Shown here one piece after another: positions 45,720 to 56,634 of a DNA stretch of 64,000 nucleotides. Origin of the DNA: Roseibium aestuarii (GTDB lineage: Bacteria; Pseudomonadota; Alphaproteobacteria; Rhizobiales; Stappiaceae); the NCBI RefSeq assembly GCF_008477545.1, contig NZ_VORA01000002.1, positions 806,001 to 870,000 of the forward strand, in the 5' to 3' direction. A program made the position numbers and the translations under genes. The notes under the pieces were generated by a model, which made no database searches, was not told the origin of the DNA, and saw nothing but the letters and a program-made list of their open reading frames with translations. The stretch's first letter is position 1. Every line of letters starts with the position of its first letter.

Positions 45720-47324
45720 GTGTCGCAGCACGACGGCGAAAATAAAATCTACGACCTGTTCATCGTCGGTGGCGGCGTGAACGGGTGCGGCATCGCCCGT
45801 GACGCAGCCGGCCGGGGCCTGTCCGTGATGCTGGCGGAAATGAACGACCTCGGGTCGGCAACCTCGTCCAGCTCCACCAAGCTCTTCCACGGCGGCCTGC
45901 GCTATCTGGAGTATTTCGAGTTCCGGCTGGTGCGCGAGGCCCTGATCGAGCGGGAAGTCCTGCTCTCGGCCATGCCACACATCAGCTGGCCCATGCGCTT
46001 CGTCCTGCCCTATCATCAGGACATGCGCTTCGAGGGATCGACCCCGACCTCGCGCCTCCTGAACACCTTCATGCCCTGGATGAAGGGCCGGCGCCCCGCC
46101 TGGCTCATCCGCCTCGGCCTCTTCCTCTATGACCATCTCGGCGGCCGCAAGATCCTGCCCGGCACCACGACCGTGTCGCTCAAGGGCACCCCGGAAGGCG
46201 CGCCCCTGCAGGACCGCTTCGCCAAGGCCTATGAATATTCCGACTGCTGGATCGAGGACAGCCGCCTGGTCATCCTGAATGCCCGGGACGCGGAACAGCG
46301 CGGCGCGGTCATCCGTCCCCGCACCCGGGTGGTCTCCGCCCATGGCGAGGACGGACTGTGGTCCGTCGAGATCCGCGACGAGGCAACCGGAGAGACCTCG
46401 ACGGTGTGCGCGCGCATGGTCATCAATGCCGGCGGCCCCTGGGTCGGCGACATCCTGCGCCAGACGGTGCGCGCCAACACCCGCGAAAGCGTTCGCCTGG
46501 TGCGCGGGTCGCACATCGTCACCCGCAAGCTCTACGATCACGACAAGTGCTACTTCCTGCAGGGCACGGACGGGCGCATCATCTTCGCCATTCCCTACGA
46601 GCGGGATTTCACCCTCATCGGAACGACCGACTCCGATCATCCGGATCCCTATACCAAGCCGGTCTGCACCGACGAGGAAAAGGCCTATCTGGTCAATTTC
46701 GCCAGCCAGTATTTCAAGACGCCGGTGAGCGTGGACGACATCCTGTGGAGCTACTCCGGCGTGCGTCCGCTCTATGACGATGGCGCCTCGTCGGCCACCG
46801 CCGCCACCCGCGACTACACGTTGAAGCTGGAGCGCATCTCCGGCGCGCCGCTGCTCAACATCTTCGGCGGCAAGATCACCACCTACCGCCGCCTGGCCGA
46901 AAGCGCCATGGATCTGGTCGGAGAGGTCTTCCCCGATCTCAAGGGCAAGTGGACCGCGCGCGTTCCGCTTCCCGGCGGGGACTTCCCTGTCGGCGATTTC
47001 GAGGCGATGGTGGGCAAGCTGCACAAGGCCTATCCCTTCCTGACGCGGGAGTGGGCCTGGCGACTGGTGCGCGCCTACGGAACCGACGCCTGGAACCTGA
47101 TGGCAGAGGCCGCCAGCGCACAGGACATGGGACGGGATTTCGGGGCCACCTTGAGCGAACGGGAGGTTCGCTGGCTCCGGGATCGGGAATATGCGCGCAC
47201 GGCCGAGGATATCGTCTGGCGCCGCAACAAGCTCGGCCTGCGCATGACGCCGGCCCAGATCGACGACCTTGATCAATGGATGAAGGAGCACGGCGCCGAA
47301 GGGCAGACAGCCCAGGCCCACTGA
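45720..47324 (+). CDS. glpD: Glycerol-3-phosphate dehydrogenase (FAD-dependent, aerobic type)
   Basis: 534 residues. The FAD motif is FIVGGGVNGCGIARDAAGRG near residues 13-32, followed by ATSSSSTKLFHGGLRYLEYFEFRLV and WSYSGVRPLYDDG, and FGGKITTYRRLAE, all typical of GlpD. It oxidises glycerol 3-phosphate to dihydroxyacetone phosphate at the membrane and passes electrons to quinone. The GTG start at 45720 follows GGGAGG. It is the first gene of the glycerol operon, but no glycerol kinase gene is found with it. Confidence 0.96.
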   Translation: MSQHDGENKIYDLFIVGGGVNGCGIARDAAGRGLSVMLAEMNDLGSATSSSSTKLFHGGLRYLEYFEFRLVREALIEREVLLSAMPHISWPMRFVLPYHQDMRFEGSTPTSRLLNTFMPWMKGRRPAWLIRLGLFLYDHLGGRKILPGTTTVSLKGTPEGAPLQDRFAKAYEYSDCWIEDSRLVILNARDAEQRGAVIRPRTRVVSAHGEDGLWSVEIRDEATGETSTVCARMVINAGGPWVGDILRQTVRANTRESVRLVRGSHIVTRKLYDHDKCYFLQGTDGRIIFAIPYERDFTLIGTTDSDHPDPYTKPVCTDEEKAYLVNFASQYFKTPVSVDDILWSYSGVRPLYDDGASSATAATRDYTLKLERISGAPLLNIFGGKITTYRRLAESAMDLVGEVFPDLKGKWTARVPLPGGDFPVGDFEAMVGKLHKAYPFLTREWAWRLVRAYGTDAWNLMAEAASAQDMGRDFGATLSEREVRWLRDREYARTAEDIVWRRNKLGLRMTPAQIDDLDQWMKEHGAEGQTAQAH

Positions 47325-47356
47325 GGCCGGCCGGCGACGGAATCCGGGAGGAAACT

Positions 47357-48445
47357 ATGGCACTTCAGCTCGAAGGCGTGTCGAAGGTGGTGGGTCGCCA
47401 GACCCATATCCACGCCACAGACCTGACCCTTATGGGCGGCACGATGAACGTGCTGCTCGGTCCGACCCTGTCGGGCAAGACGACCCTCATGCGCCTGATG
47501 GCCGGCCTCGACAAGCCGACCTCCGGCCGCGTGCTGTGGAATGGCGAAGACGTGACCGGCCTGCCCGTGCAGCAGCGCAACGTCGCCATGGTCTATCAGC
47601 AGTTCATCAACTACCCCTCGATCACGGTCTATGAGAACATCGCCAGCCCCTTGCGGCTGCTTGGCAAGTCCGCCGCCGAGATCGACCGAGCCGTGAAGGA
47701 ATCCGCCGGCCTGATGAAGCTCGACGGCCTGCTCGACCGCAAGCCGCTGGAGCTCTCTGGCGGCCAGCAGCAGCGCTGCGCCCTCGCCCGCGCCCTCGTC
47801 AAGAACGCCGGCCTCGTGCTGCTCGACGAACCGCTCGCCAACCTGGACTACAAGCTGCGCGAGGAACTGCGCGCCGAGATCCCGAAGATCTTCGAGGCCG
47901 CCGGTTCCATCTTCGTCTATGCGACCACCGAGCCGGAAGAAGCCCTGCTGCTCGGCGGCAACACCGCCACCCTGTGGGAAGGCCGTGTCACCCAGTTCGG
48001 CAAGACCCCGGAAGTCTATCGCGCGCCCGTCGACGCGACGACCGCCCGCGTCTTCTCCGATCCGCCCATGAATTTCATGCAGGTGTCCAAGACCGGATCC
48101 CGCCTGATGTTCGGCGACGGTCAGTCGACGGCAGCAGCCGGAGCGCTGGCCAGCCTCGCCGATGGCCGCTATCTCGCAGGCTTCCGCCCGAACCACCTGG
48201 AAGTCTTCTCCCACACGCCGGATGCGATGGAATTTTCCCCGCGCCTGACCGTGACCGAGATCACCGGGTCGGAAACCTTCATCCACCTGAACCACCACGG
48301 CGAACGCTGGGTCGGTCTGGTGCATGGGGTGCATGACCTGGCCCTCGACACCACGCTCAAGGTCTATCTGGACCCGAGCCACGTCTACATCTTCGACCTG
48401 AACGGCACCCTGGTGGCACCCGCCGCCTATGCCGTGGCCGCGTGA
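47357..48445 (+). CDS. glpS: Glycerol ABC transporter ATPase GlpS (lacks the switch histidine)
   Basis: 362 residues, NBD plus TOBE-like C-terminus. Walker A is GPTLSGKTT (residues 35-43), Q-loop [10 protein letters not shown], signature LSGGQQQR (133-140) and Walker [12 protein letters not shown]. The segment where VTHDQ normally stands reads ATTEP (189-193), so Thr191 replaces the switch His. Together with GlpT it should form a heterodimer. By the usual head-to-tail geometry, its intact LSGGQ serves GlpT's ATP, while its own ATP faces GlpT's degenerate signature. Gene order glpD-S-T-P-Q-small protein-V matches the rhizobial glycerol operon. Confidence 0.92.
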   Translation: MALQLEGVSKVVGRQTHIHATDLTLMGGTMNVLLGPTLSGKTTLMRLMAGLDKPTSGRVLWNGEDVTGLPVQQRNVAMVYQQFINYPSITVYENIASPLRLLGKSAAEIDRAVKESAGLMKLDGLLDRKPLELSGGQQQRCALARALVKNAGLVLLDEPLANLDYKLREELRAEIPKIFEAAGSIFVYATTEPEEALLLGGNTATLWEGRVTQFGKTPEVYRAPVDATTARVFSDPPMNFMQVSKTGSRLMFGDGQSTAAAGALASLADGRYLAGFRPNHLEVFSHTPDAMEFSPRLTVTEITGSETFIHLNHHGERWVGLVHGVHDLALDTTLKVYLDPSHVYIFDLNGTLVAPAAYAVAA

Positions 48446-48458
48446 GGGAGCTGACCCG

Positions 48459-49534
48459 ATGGCACGCATCACCCTCGACAACCTGGCCCACTCCTATCGG
48501 GCGAACCCGACCGGAGAACAGGACTTCGCCCTGAAGGAACTGAACCACGTCTGGAACGACGGCGAGGCCTATGCCCTGCTCGGCGCCTCCGGCTGCGGCA
48601 AGTCAACCCTTCTGAACATCATCTCCGGTCTGCTGCACCCAAGCCAGGGACGCATCCTTTTCGGTGATCGGGACGTGACCCACGCCCCCACCGCCGAACG
48701 CAACATCGCCCAGGTCTTCCAGTTCCCGGTCGTCTACGACACGATGACGGTGCGCCAGAACCTGGCTTTCCCCCTGCGCAACCGCGGCGCGGATCCGGCC
48801 TATATCGCCTCGCGCGTCCAGGCCATTGCCCGCATGATCGGCATGGAATCCGAGCTCGACCACAAGGCCCGCGGTCTCACCGCCGATGCCAAGCAGAAGA
48901 TCTCGCTCGGCCGCGGCATGGTGCGCGAGGACGTGAACGCCCTGCTCTTCGACGAGCCGCTGACCGTGATCGACCCGCACATGAAGTGGGAGCTGCGCAC
49001 CCAGCTCAAGTCGCTCCACCGCGAGTTCGGCCACACCATGATCTACGTCACCCACGACCAGACGGAGGCCCTGACCTTCGCCGACAAGGTGGTGGTGATG
49101 CATGACGGCCGCGTGGTGCAGATCGGCACGCCCGAGGAACTCTTCGAGACGCCGCAGCACACGTTCGTCGGCTATTTCATCGGCTCGCCGGGGATGAACG
49201 TCATCCCGGCCCGGGTCGAGGGCAACAAGGCCTACATCAACGGCTCGCACATTCCGCTCGGCCGCGCTTATGCCGGCCTTGATGGCGACGTCGCCATCGG
49301 CGTGCGCCCGGAATATGCCCGTCTTTCCGACAGCGAGGGCCTTCCGGTCAAGCTGCGCCGCGTCGAGGACGTGGGCCGCCACAAGATCGTCCGGGCCGAC
49401 TTCTTCGGCCAGCCGATCAACATCATCGCCCCCGAAGGCGCGACGATCACCACCGACATGAACCGGGTCGTCTTTGATCCGGCCCACATCAACGTCTACC
49501 GCGACAACTGGCGCGTGGAAGGGGAGGCTGCCTG

Positions 49535-49535
<1 letters not shown>
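48459..49535 (+). CDS. glpT: Glycerol ABC transporter ATPase GlpT (degenerate signature motif)
   Basis: 358 residues. Walker A is canonical (GASGCGKST, residues 42-50), Q-loop VFQFPVVYDTM, Walker B LLFDEPLTVIDPH, and the switch region YVTHDQTEAL retains His199. The ABC signature, however, reads LTADAKQK (140-147) where LSGGQQQR stands in GlpS. The D-loop is also unusual (TVIDPH). The losses are complementary to those in GlpS, so one composite site is predicted catalytic and the other degenerate. It starts 13 bases after glpS and overlaps glpP by one base. Confidence 0.92.
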
Positions 49536-51267
<1,732 letters not shown>

Positions 51268-51285
51268 GGACCGGGAGAACACGAC

Positions 51286-51558
51286 ATGGCCTGGATGGCT
51301 TGGACCCTGCCCACCGCGATTTTCTTCACGGTCATCGCGCTGCTGCTGATCACCTTCACCGTGCTGGCGATCCGTTTCCCGGAGACCCCGCGCGTCGGCA
51401 TCCTGCGCATCGAGACGACGCGCGGTGACCGCCTCTTCATCACCCTTCTCGGCTCGGCCTTCATCAACCTGGCCTGGCTTGGAACCATGAGCGCACCCCA
51501 GTGGGGAGCCCTCATCGTCTGCCTGATCTACGCCACAGCAGTGTTTCGCTGGGTGTAA
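51286..51558 (+). CDS. Small membrane protein of the glycerol ABC operon (DUF2160-like)
   Basis: 90 residues with two or three hydrophobic segments (about 5-27, 50-64 and 68-86) and a short charged loop, FPETPRVGILRIETTRGDR. A protein of this size is conserved between glpQ and glpV in related operons. Its function is unknown; it may be an accessory subunit of the permease. It begins 18 bases after glpQ behind CCGGGAG. Confidence 0.85.
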   Translation: MAWMAWTLPTAIFFTVIALLLITFTVLAIRFPETPRVGILRIETTRGDRLFITLLGSAFINLAWLGTMSAPQWGALIVCLIYATAVFRWV

Positions 51559-51641
51559 GGAGGCAAACTCGGCCCTGTCGCCCTGGGAGGAATCAGGGAG
51601 CAGAGCCGGTCCGGAATGTCTGAAACCTTGGGAGGAATGAC

Positions 51642-53354
51642 ATGATACGTTCACTGAAGACCGGCACGGCGCTTACGCTGCTGCTCGGCACCCTGTCGGC
51701 CCCGGCCTTCGCCGGCATGGACGACGCCAAGAAATTCCTGGATTCGGAAATCGGCGATCTGTCCACCCTGAGCCGTGCCGACCAGGAAGCGGAAATGCAG
51801 TGGTTCGTCGATGCGGCTCAGCCCTTCGCCGGCATGGAAATCAAGGTGGTGTCCGAAACCATCACCACCCACGAGTATGAAGCCAAGGTGCTGGCTCCGG
51901 CCTTCACCGCCATCACCGGCATCAAGATCACCCACGACCTGATCGGTGAAGGTGACGTGGTGGAAAAGCTGCAGACCCAGATGCAGTCCGGCGAGAACAT
52001 CTACGACGCCTACATCAACGACAGTGACCTGATCGGCACCCACTGGCGCTATCAGCAGGCCCGCAACCTGACCGACTGGATGTCCGGCGAAGGCTCCGAC
52101 GTGACCAACCCGGGCCTCGACATCGCCGACTTCATCGGCTCGAAGTTCACCACCGGCCCTGACGGCAAGCTCTACCAGCTGCCCGACCAGCAGTTCGCGA
52201 ACCTTTACTGGTTCCGGTACGACTGGTTCACAAACCCGGATTTCAAGGCCGAGTTCAAGGAAAAGTACGGCTACGAGCTGGGCGTTCCGGTCAACTGGTC
52301 TGCCTATGAAGACATTGCCGAGTTCTTCACCGGCAAGGAAATCGACGGCCAGAAGGTCTATGGCAACATGGACTACGGCAAGAAGGACCCCTCGCTCGGC
52401 TGGCGTTACACCGATGCGTGGATGTCCATGGCCGGCATGGGCGACAAGGGTGAGCCGAACGGCCTGCCCGTCGACGAGTGGGGCATTCGTGTGAACGAAA
52501 ACTCCCAGCCGGTCGGGTCCTGCGTCGCACGCGGTGGGGCAACCAACTCCCCGGCTGCCGTCTATGCGGTGACCAAGGCCATCGAGTGGCTGAACAAGTA
52601 CTCCCCGCCGACCGCTGCCGGCATGACCTTCTCCGAAGCCGGCCCGGTTCCGGCCCAGGGTGCAGTCGCCCAGCAGATGTTCTGGTACACCGCCTTCACC
52701 GCCGACATGGTGGGCGATGGGGCAAAGGCTGTTCTGAACGAAGATGGCACCCCGAAATGGCGCATGGCACCGAGCCCCCACGGCGCTTACTGGGAAGAAG
52801 GCATGAAGGTCGGTTATCAGGACGCCGGTTCCTGGACCCTCATGAAGTCGACCCCGGTGGACCGTGCGAAGGCTGCCTGGCTCTACGCCCAGTTCGTGAC
52901 CTCCAAGACGGTTGACGTGAAGAAGTCCCACGTGGGCCTGACCTTCATCCGCGAGAGCACGATCCAGGACAAGAGCTTCACCGAGCGCGCTCCGAAGCTC
53001 GGCGGTCTGGTCGAGTTCTACCGCTCCCCGGCCCGCGTCCAGTGGTCGCCCACCGGCACCAACGTTCCGGACTACCCGAAGCTGGCTCAGCTGTGGTGGC
53101 AGAACATCGGTGACGCCATGTCCGGCGCCAAGACCCCGCAGGAAGCACTCGATGCACTCTGCGAAGCCCAGGAAAAGGTGCTGGAGCGTCTGGAACGCGC
53201 CGGCGTCCAGGGCGATCTCGGCCCGAAGATGAACGAGCCGGAAGATCCGTCCGTCTGGCTGGAGCGTGAAGGTGCACCGAAGGCTGCCCTCTCCAACGAA
53301 AAGCCGGAGCCGGTCACCGTCGACTACGACACCCTGATCGCCTCCTGGAAGTAA
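51642..53354 (+). CDS. glpV: Glycerol ABC transporter solute-binding protein GlpV
   Basis: 570 residues, much longer than most binding proteins and typical for GlpV. The signal peptide is about 24 residues ending SAPAFA. The mature protein starts GMDDAKKFLDSEIGDLSTL and contains KVVSETITTHEYEAKVLAPAF and DAYINDSDLIGTHWRYQQAR. GGGAGGAAT occurs right before the ATG (51630-51638), with a second copy 45 bases upstream (51585-51593) that precedes no start. It is the last operon gene and is followed by a strong terminator. Confidence 0.94.
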   Translation: MIRSLKTGTALTLLLGTLSAPAFAGMDDAKKFLDSEIGDLSTLSRADQEAEMQWFVDAAQPFAGMEIKVVSETITTHEYEAKVLAPAFTAITGIKITHDLIGEGDVVEKLQTQMQSGENIYDAYINDSDLIGTHWRYQQARNLTDWMSGEGSDVTNPGLDIADFIGSKFTTGPDGKLYQLPDQQFANLYWFRYDWFTNPDFKAEFKEKYGYELGVPVNWSAYEDIAEFFTGKEIDGQKVYGNMDYGKKDPSLGWRYTDAWMSMAGMGDKGEPNGLPVDEWGIRVNENSQPVGSCVARGGATNSPAAVYAVTKAIEWLNKYSPPTAAGMTFSEAGPVPAQGAVAQQMFWYTAFTADMVGDGAKAVLNEDGTPKWRMAPSPHGAYWEEGMKVGYQDAGSWTLMKSTPVDRAKAAWLYAQFVTSKTVDVKKSHVGLTFIRESTIQDKSFTERAPKLGGLVEFYRSPARVQWSPTGTNVPDYPKLAQLWWQNIGDAMSGAKTPQEALDALCEAQEKVLERLERAGVQGDLGPKMNEPEDPSVWLEREGAPKAALSNEKPEPVTVDYDTLIASWK

Positions 53355-53378
53355 TCCGGTTTCCTCCGGAGACTCGAG

Positions 53379-53409
53379 AAGGGCGGGGCCTTGTGCCCCG
53401 CCCTTTTTG
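53379..53409 (+). terminator. Terminator of the glycerol operon
   Basis: AAGGGCGGGGC (53379-53389) pairs with GCCCCGCCCTT (53395-53405) with a 5-base loop, and TTTTTG follows within the stem end. It lies 25 bases after the glpV stop. Confidence 0.9.
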
Positions 53410-53761
53410 CTTTCCGAAACCTTGTCCGATTGCCGGAGAGGCCAGCACAATCAAGCAGATAGCCTCACTGTTCGCGGAAGCACGGAACCCGTTCCGACAC
53501 AGCGCCGCCTCCGGGGACCCTCGCGAAGGCGAGCAGGAAACCTATCACCCGCATATGACGATTTCCCCCTCCTGCACCTGAAACACGCCAGAATTCTGCG
53601 CTTGCGCCTTTCCCTTTCGTGAGAACCGCGACACCAGCCCGCACGTAGAACTTATGACCTGCGCGTCCCTTCGAATTGGTTTGGCGGCCCCTTGAGCGCC
53701 TAAAACGGGTCGACCTGTTACTGGTCCGATGGACCAAGCGCGGATTCAAGGGAGGATCACC
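53410..53761. other. Intergenic region before the third TRAP operon
   Basis: These 352 bases show no supported gene; the short open frames lack ribosome sites and homology. A small inverted repeat CTCGC-GAAG-GCGAG lies near 53520. The right end carries TTGAGC (53692-53697), a GGTCGACC palindrome (53708-53715) and the operator candidate at 53722-53736. Confidence 0.6.
53722..53736. promoter_or_regulatory. Inverted repeat operator candidate of the third TRAP operon
   Basis: TGGTCC-GAT-GGACCA (53722-53736) is a perfect inverted repeat 25 bases before the binding-protein start. TGGTC...GACCA-type sites are used by several GntR-family regulators, but no regulator gene is adjacent on this side, so the cognate protein may be encoded elsewhere. 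Confidence 0.55.
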
Positions 53762-54742
53762 ATGCGCCTTATCAAGTCTGTACTCGCAGCTGCCGCCATC
53801 TGCGGCCTCACCGCGTCTGCCGCTCTGGCGGAAGACATGAAGTTCGCCAACTTCATGCCGCCCACCCATCCTTATGTCGCAGGCGCCTTCCAGCCCTTCG
53901 CCGACATGGTGAAGGAAAAGACCGGCGGCAATGTCACCGTGACGCTCTACTCCGGCGGTGAGCTCGGTGGTGGCCCGGTGGAACAGTATGCGCGCGTTCT
54001 GGATGGTGTCGCCGAATTCGCGGTCGGCCTGCATGGCTACACCGCCTCGGCCTTCCCGCTGACCCTGATCGCGGAACTGCCGGGCGTCGTGGACGAAGAG
54101 ACCGGCACCAAGACGATCTGGGACAACATCGACAAGCTGAAGGGCGAGTACAAGCGCACCCAGCTGGTCAGCCTGTGGTCCAGCGCCGAAAACGTGCTCT
54201 ACATGCGTGACAAGGCTGTGCGCAGCCCGGCCGACATCGCCGGCCTGAAGATCCGCGTCCCTTCCCGCAACACCGGCCTTCTGGTGGAATCCTGGGGTGC
54301 GACCCCGGTCTCCATGCCCGTGTCGGAAATCTACAACGCCATGCAGACCGGCGTGATCGACGGCGCCATGATCGACGGCACCGCGACCAAGGCCTTCCGT
54401 CTCGGTGAAGTGGCCAAGTACCTGACCAAGGGCATGAACACCACCAACTCGCCGTTCTACATCCTCATGAACCGCGATGCCTTCAAGGCCCTGTCCGACG
54501 CCGACCAGGCTGCCGTTCTGGAAGCCGGCCGTGAAGCCTCCGATCTGGGCAACAAGGTCCAGCTGACCGTTGCCGCCTCCGGCATCAAGGCCTTCGGCGA
54601 GATGGACGGCAAGGAAGTCATCGAACTGACCCCTGAAGAAGCCAAGGCCTTCGACGACCTGTCCTCCGGTGTGACCGCTGCCGTGGTCAAGGAAGCCGGC
54701 GAAGAAGGTCAGGCCGTACTCGATGCCCTTCTGGGCAACTGA
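53762..54742 (+). CDS. TRAP transporter solute-binding protein (DctP family), third operon
   Basis: 326 residues, with a signal peptide of about 23 residues ending SAALA; AGGGAGGA precedes the ATG. DctP features: MPPTHPYVAGAFQPFADMVKEKTGG and [47 protein letters not shown]. The operon contains no enzyme gene, so the ligand is unknown; a carboxylate is expected from the conserved Arg in LKIRVPS. Only 14 bases separate it from dctQ, without the hairpin seen after other binding-protein genes. Confidence 0.93.
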   Translation: MRLIKSVLAAAAICGLTASAALAEDMKFANFMPPTHPYVAGAFQPFADMVKEKTGGNVTVTLYSGGELGGGPVEQYARVLDGVAEFAVGLHGYTASAFPLTLIAELPGVVDEETGTKTIWDNIDKLKGEYKRTQLVSLWSSAENVLYMRDKAVRSPADIAGLKIRVPSRNTGLLVESWGATPVSMPVSEIYNAMQTGVIDGAMIDGTATKAFRLGEVAKYLTKGMNTTNSPFYILMNRDAFKALSDADQAAVLEAGREASDLGNKVQLTVAASGIKAFGEMDGKEVIELTPEEAKAFDDLSSGVTAAVVKEAGEEGQAVLDALLGN

Positions 54743-54756
54743 GACCCAAGCGACCC

Positions 54757-55254
54757 ATGATGCAAGATACGCGTCCGGCCTGGTGGAGATCCTACCACCA
54801 GGCCACTCTCCTCCTGGCTGGCTTCGGCGCCCTCTGCCTGCTCTTCATGGTGATCGTGATCGCCGTCGGCGTGGTGATGCGCTACCTCTTCGGCCAGCCC
54901 ATCCTCGGCTCCAACGAGATTGTCCAGCTCACCTCGCTCGCCCTGGTCATGTCGGCCCTGCCCTATTGCACCGCCCACGACGGTCATGTGGGGGTCGATG
55001 TCTTCGACAACCTGCTGGGCCGCTGGGGCCGCCTCTTCGGCGACCTCCTCTCCCGCGTCCTCGCCGTCGGCGTGCTTGGCCATCTGGTCTGGCGAGCCTG
55101 GCTCAAGGCCCTCGATGCCTTCGAGTTCGAGGACGCCACCAACATGCTCGACCTGCCGATCTGGCCGTTCTACGCCATCCTCGTCGCCGGCACTGCCCTG
55201 TGCGTCCTGGTCTACCTCGCCCAGATCGTCATGCTTCTGAGCGGAAAGAAATAA
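54757..55254 (+). CDS. TRAP transporter small permease subunit (DctQ), third operon
   Basis: 165 residues with four membrane segments. The hallmark VVMRYLFGQPILGSNEIVQLTSLALVMSALPYCTAHDGHVGVDVF is typical of DctQ. It lies between the binding protein and the large permease, 3 bases before the latter. Confidence 0.92.
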   Translation: MMQDTRPAWWRSYHQATLLLAGFGALCLLFMVIVIAVGVVMRYLFGQPILGSNEIVQLTSLALVMSALPYCTAHDGHVGVDVFDNLLGRWGRLFGDLLSRVLAVGVLGHLVWRAWLKALDAFEFEDATNMLDLPIWPFYAILVAGTALCVLVYLAQIVMLLSGKK

Positions 55255-55257
55255 GAC

Positions 55258-56562
55258 ATGAGCCCCGCCACCATCGGCCTGCTCGGTATCGCCGGCCTGT
55301 TTCTTCTCCTGGCGCTCCGCACCCCCGTCGCCTTCGCCATGCTCTTCGTCGGCTTCTTCGGCCTGTGGGGCCTGGAGGGTCTGCGCACCGCCGGTGCGGT
55401 CCTGGTCACGGAGAGCTATTCCTCGGTGACGGCCGAGTCCCTCGTCGTCATCCCCATGTTCATCCTGCTGGGTAACATCTCGTCGGCCGCCGGTTTCAGC
55501 CGGGGTCTTTATGACGCCGCCTATGCCTGGGTGGGCCGGTTCCGGGGCGGCCTCGCCTCGGCCTCCGTGCTGGGATGCGCCGCCTTCTCCGCCGTCTCCG
55601 GCTCCTCGGTCGCAACCGCTGTCACCCTCGGCAAGGTCGCCCTGCCCGAGATGCGACGCCTCGGCTATGCGGACAGCCTGGCGACCGGAGCGATCGCGGC
55701 CGGCGGCACGCTGGGCTTCCTGATCCCGCCCTCGACCGGCTTCGTGCTCTATGCCATCCTGACGGAACAGTCGATCGGCCGCCTCTTCATGGCCGGCATC
55801 CTGCCGGGACTGCTGCTGGTGGTGCTCTTCATCGCCGTGGTCTGGTTCGTCGCCTGGCGCGATCCCGCCGCAGGTCCCGCAGGTGAAGCCCTGTCGCTGC
55901 GCCAGAAGATCGCCCATCTCGGCCAGGCCGGTCCGCTGCTCGCCGTCATCGTCCTGTCCATCGGCGGCATCTATGTCGGGGCCTTCACCCCGGTCGAGGC
56001 CTCGGGCATCGGTGCAGCGCTGGTGATCCTGCTGGCCCTGATCAAGCGCCAGCTCTCCATGGACAGCTTCCGCAAGGCCCTGCTCGACACCCTGAAGACG
56101 ACGGCCATGCTCTACATGATCGTCATCGGCGCCAATGTGCTGAACCCGTTCTTCGCGGTGACCCACATTCCGACCATCCTCGGCGAAGGCCTCCAGAGCC
56201 TCGGCCTCGGCCCCTACGGTTCGCTGATCGTGATCATCCTGGCCTATGTGGTGATGGGCATGTTCATGGACGGTCTGGCCATGCTGGTGGTCTCCATTCC
56301 GATCGTCTTCCCGATCATCCTGCAGCATGGCTTCGACCCGATCTGGTTCGGCGTCGTCGCGGTGATCGTGATCGAAATGGGCATGATCACCCCACCGGTC
56401 GGCCTCAACGTCTTCGTCGTGCGCGGTGTGGCGGGCGACGTGCCCCTGAGCACCATCTTCCGGGGGGTCTTCCCCTTCCTTCTGGCCATGATCGTCGCCC
56501 TGCTGCTGATCATCGCCTTCCCGGACATCGCTCTGGTCCTGCCGAACTCCATGTTCGACTGA
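55258..56562 (+). CDS. TRAP transporter large permease subunit (DctM), third operon
   Basis: 434 residues. DctM motifs are LVVIPMFILLGNISSAAGFSRGLYDAA, AAFSAVSGSSVATAVTLGKVALPEM, LIPPSTGFVLYAIL and MGMITPPVGLNVFVVRG. The SGSSVATA variant places it in a different DctM branch from the other two large permeases in the window. A strong terminator follows. Confidence 0.95.
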   Translation: MSPATIGLLGIAGLFLLLALRTPVAFAMLFVGFFGLWGLEGLRTAGAVLVTESYSSVTAESLVVIPMFILLGNISSAAGFSRGLYDAAYAWVGRFRGGLASASVLGCAAFSAVSGSSVATAVTLGKVALPEMRRLGYADSLATGAIAAGGTLGFLIPPSTGFVLYAILTEQSIGRLFMAGILPGLLLVVLFIAVVWFVAWRDPAAGPAGEALSLRQKIAHLGQAGPLLAVIVLSIGGIYVGAFTPVEASGIGAALVILLALIKRQLSMDSFRKALLDTLKTTAMLYMIVIGANVLNPFFAVTHIPTILGEGLQSLGLGPYGSLIVIILAYVVMGMFMDGLAMLVVSIPIVFPIILQHGFDPIWFGVVAVIVIEMGMITPPVGLNVFVVRGVAGDVPLSTIFRGVFPFLLAMIVALLLIIAFPDIALVLPNSMFD

Positions 56563-56582
56563 CCCTCAGGCTTTCCCCTGTG

Positions 56583-56618
56583 GCCCCTGCCCGCTCCGGC
56601 GCGCAGGGGCTTTTTTTT
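56583..56618 (+). terminator. Rho-independent terminator of the third TRAP operon
   Basis: GCCCCTGC (56583-56590) pairs with GCAGGGGC (56603-56610) and is followed by eight T residues (56611-56618). It lies between the convergent dctM and LysR genes. Confidence 0.9.
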
Positions 56619-56634
56619 GGCCCACGCCTGCACC

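Noticed and set aside
53393..53622. Short overlapping open frames after the glycerol terminator
   Set aside because: They start inside the terminator hairpin, lack ribosome sites and have no recognisable sequence.
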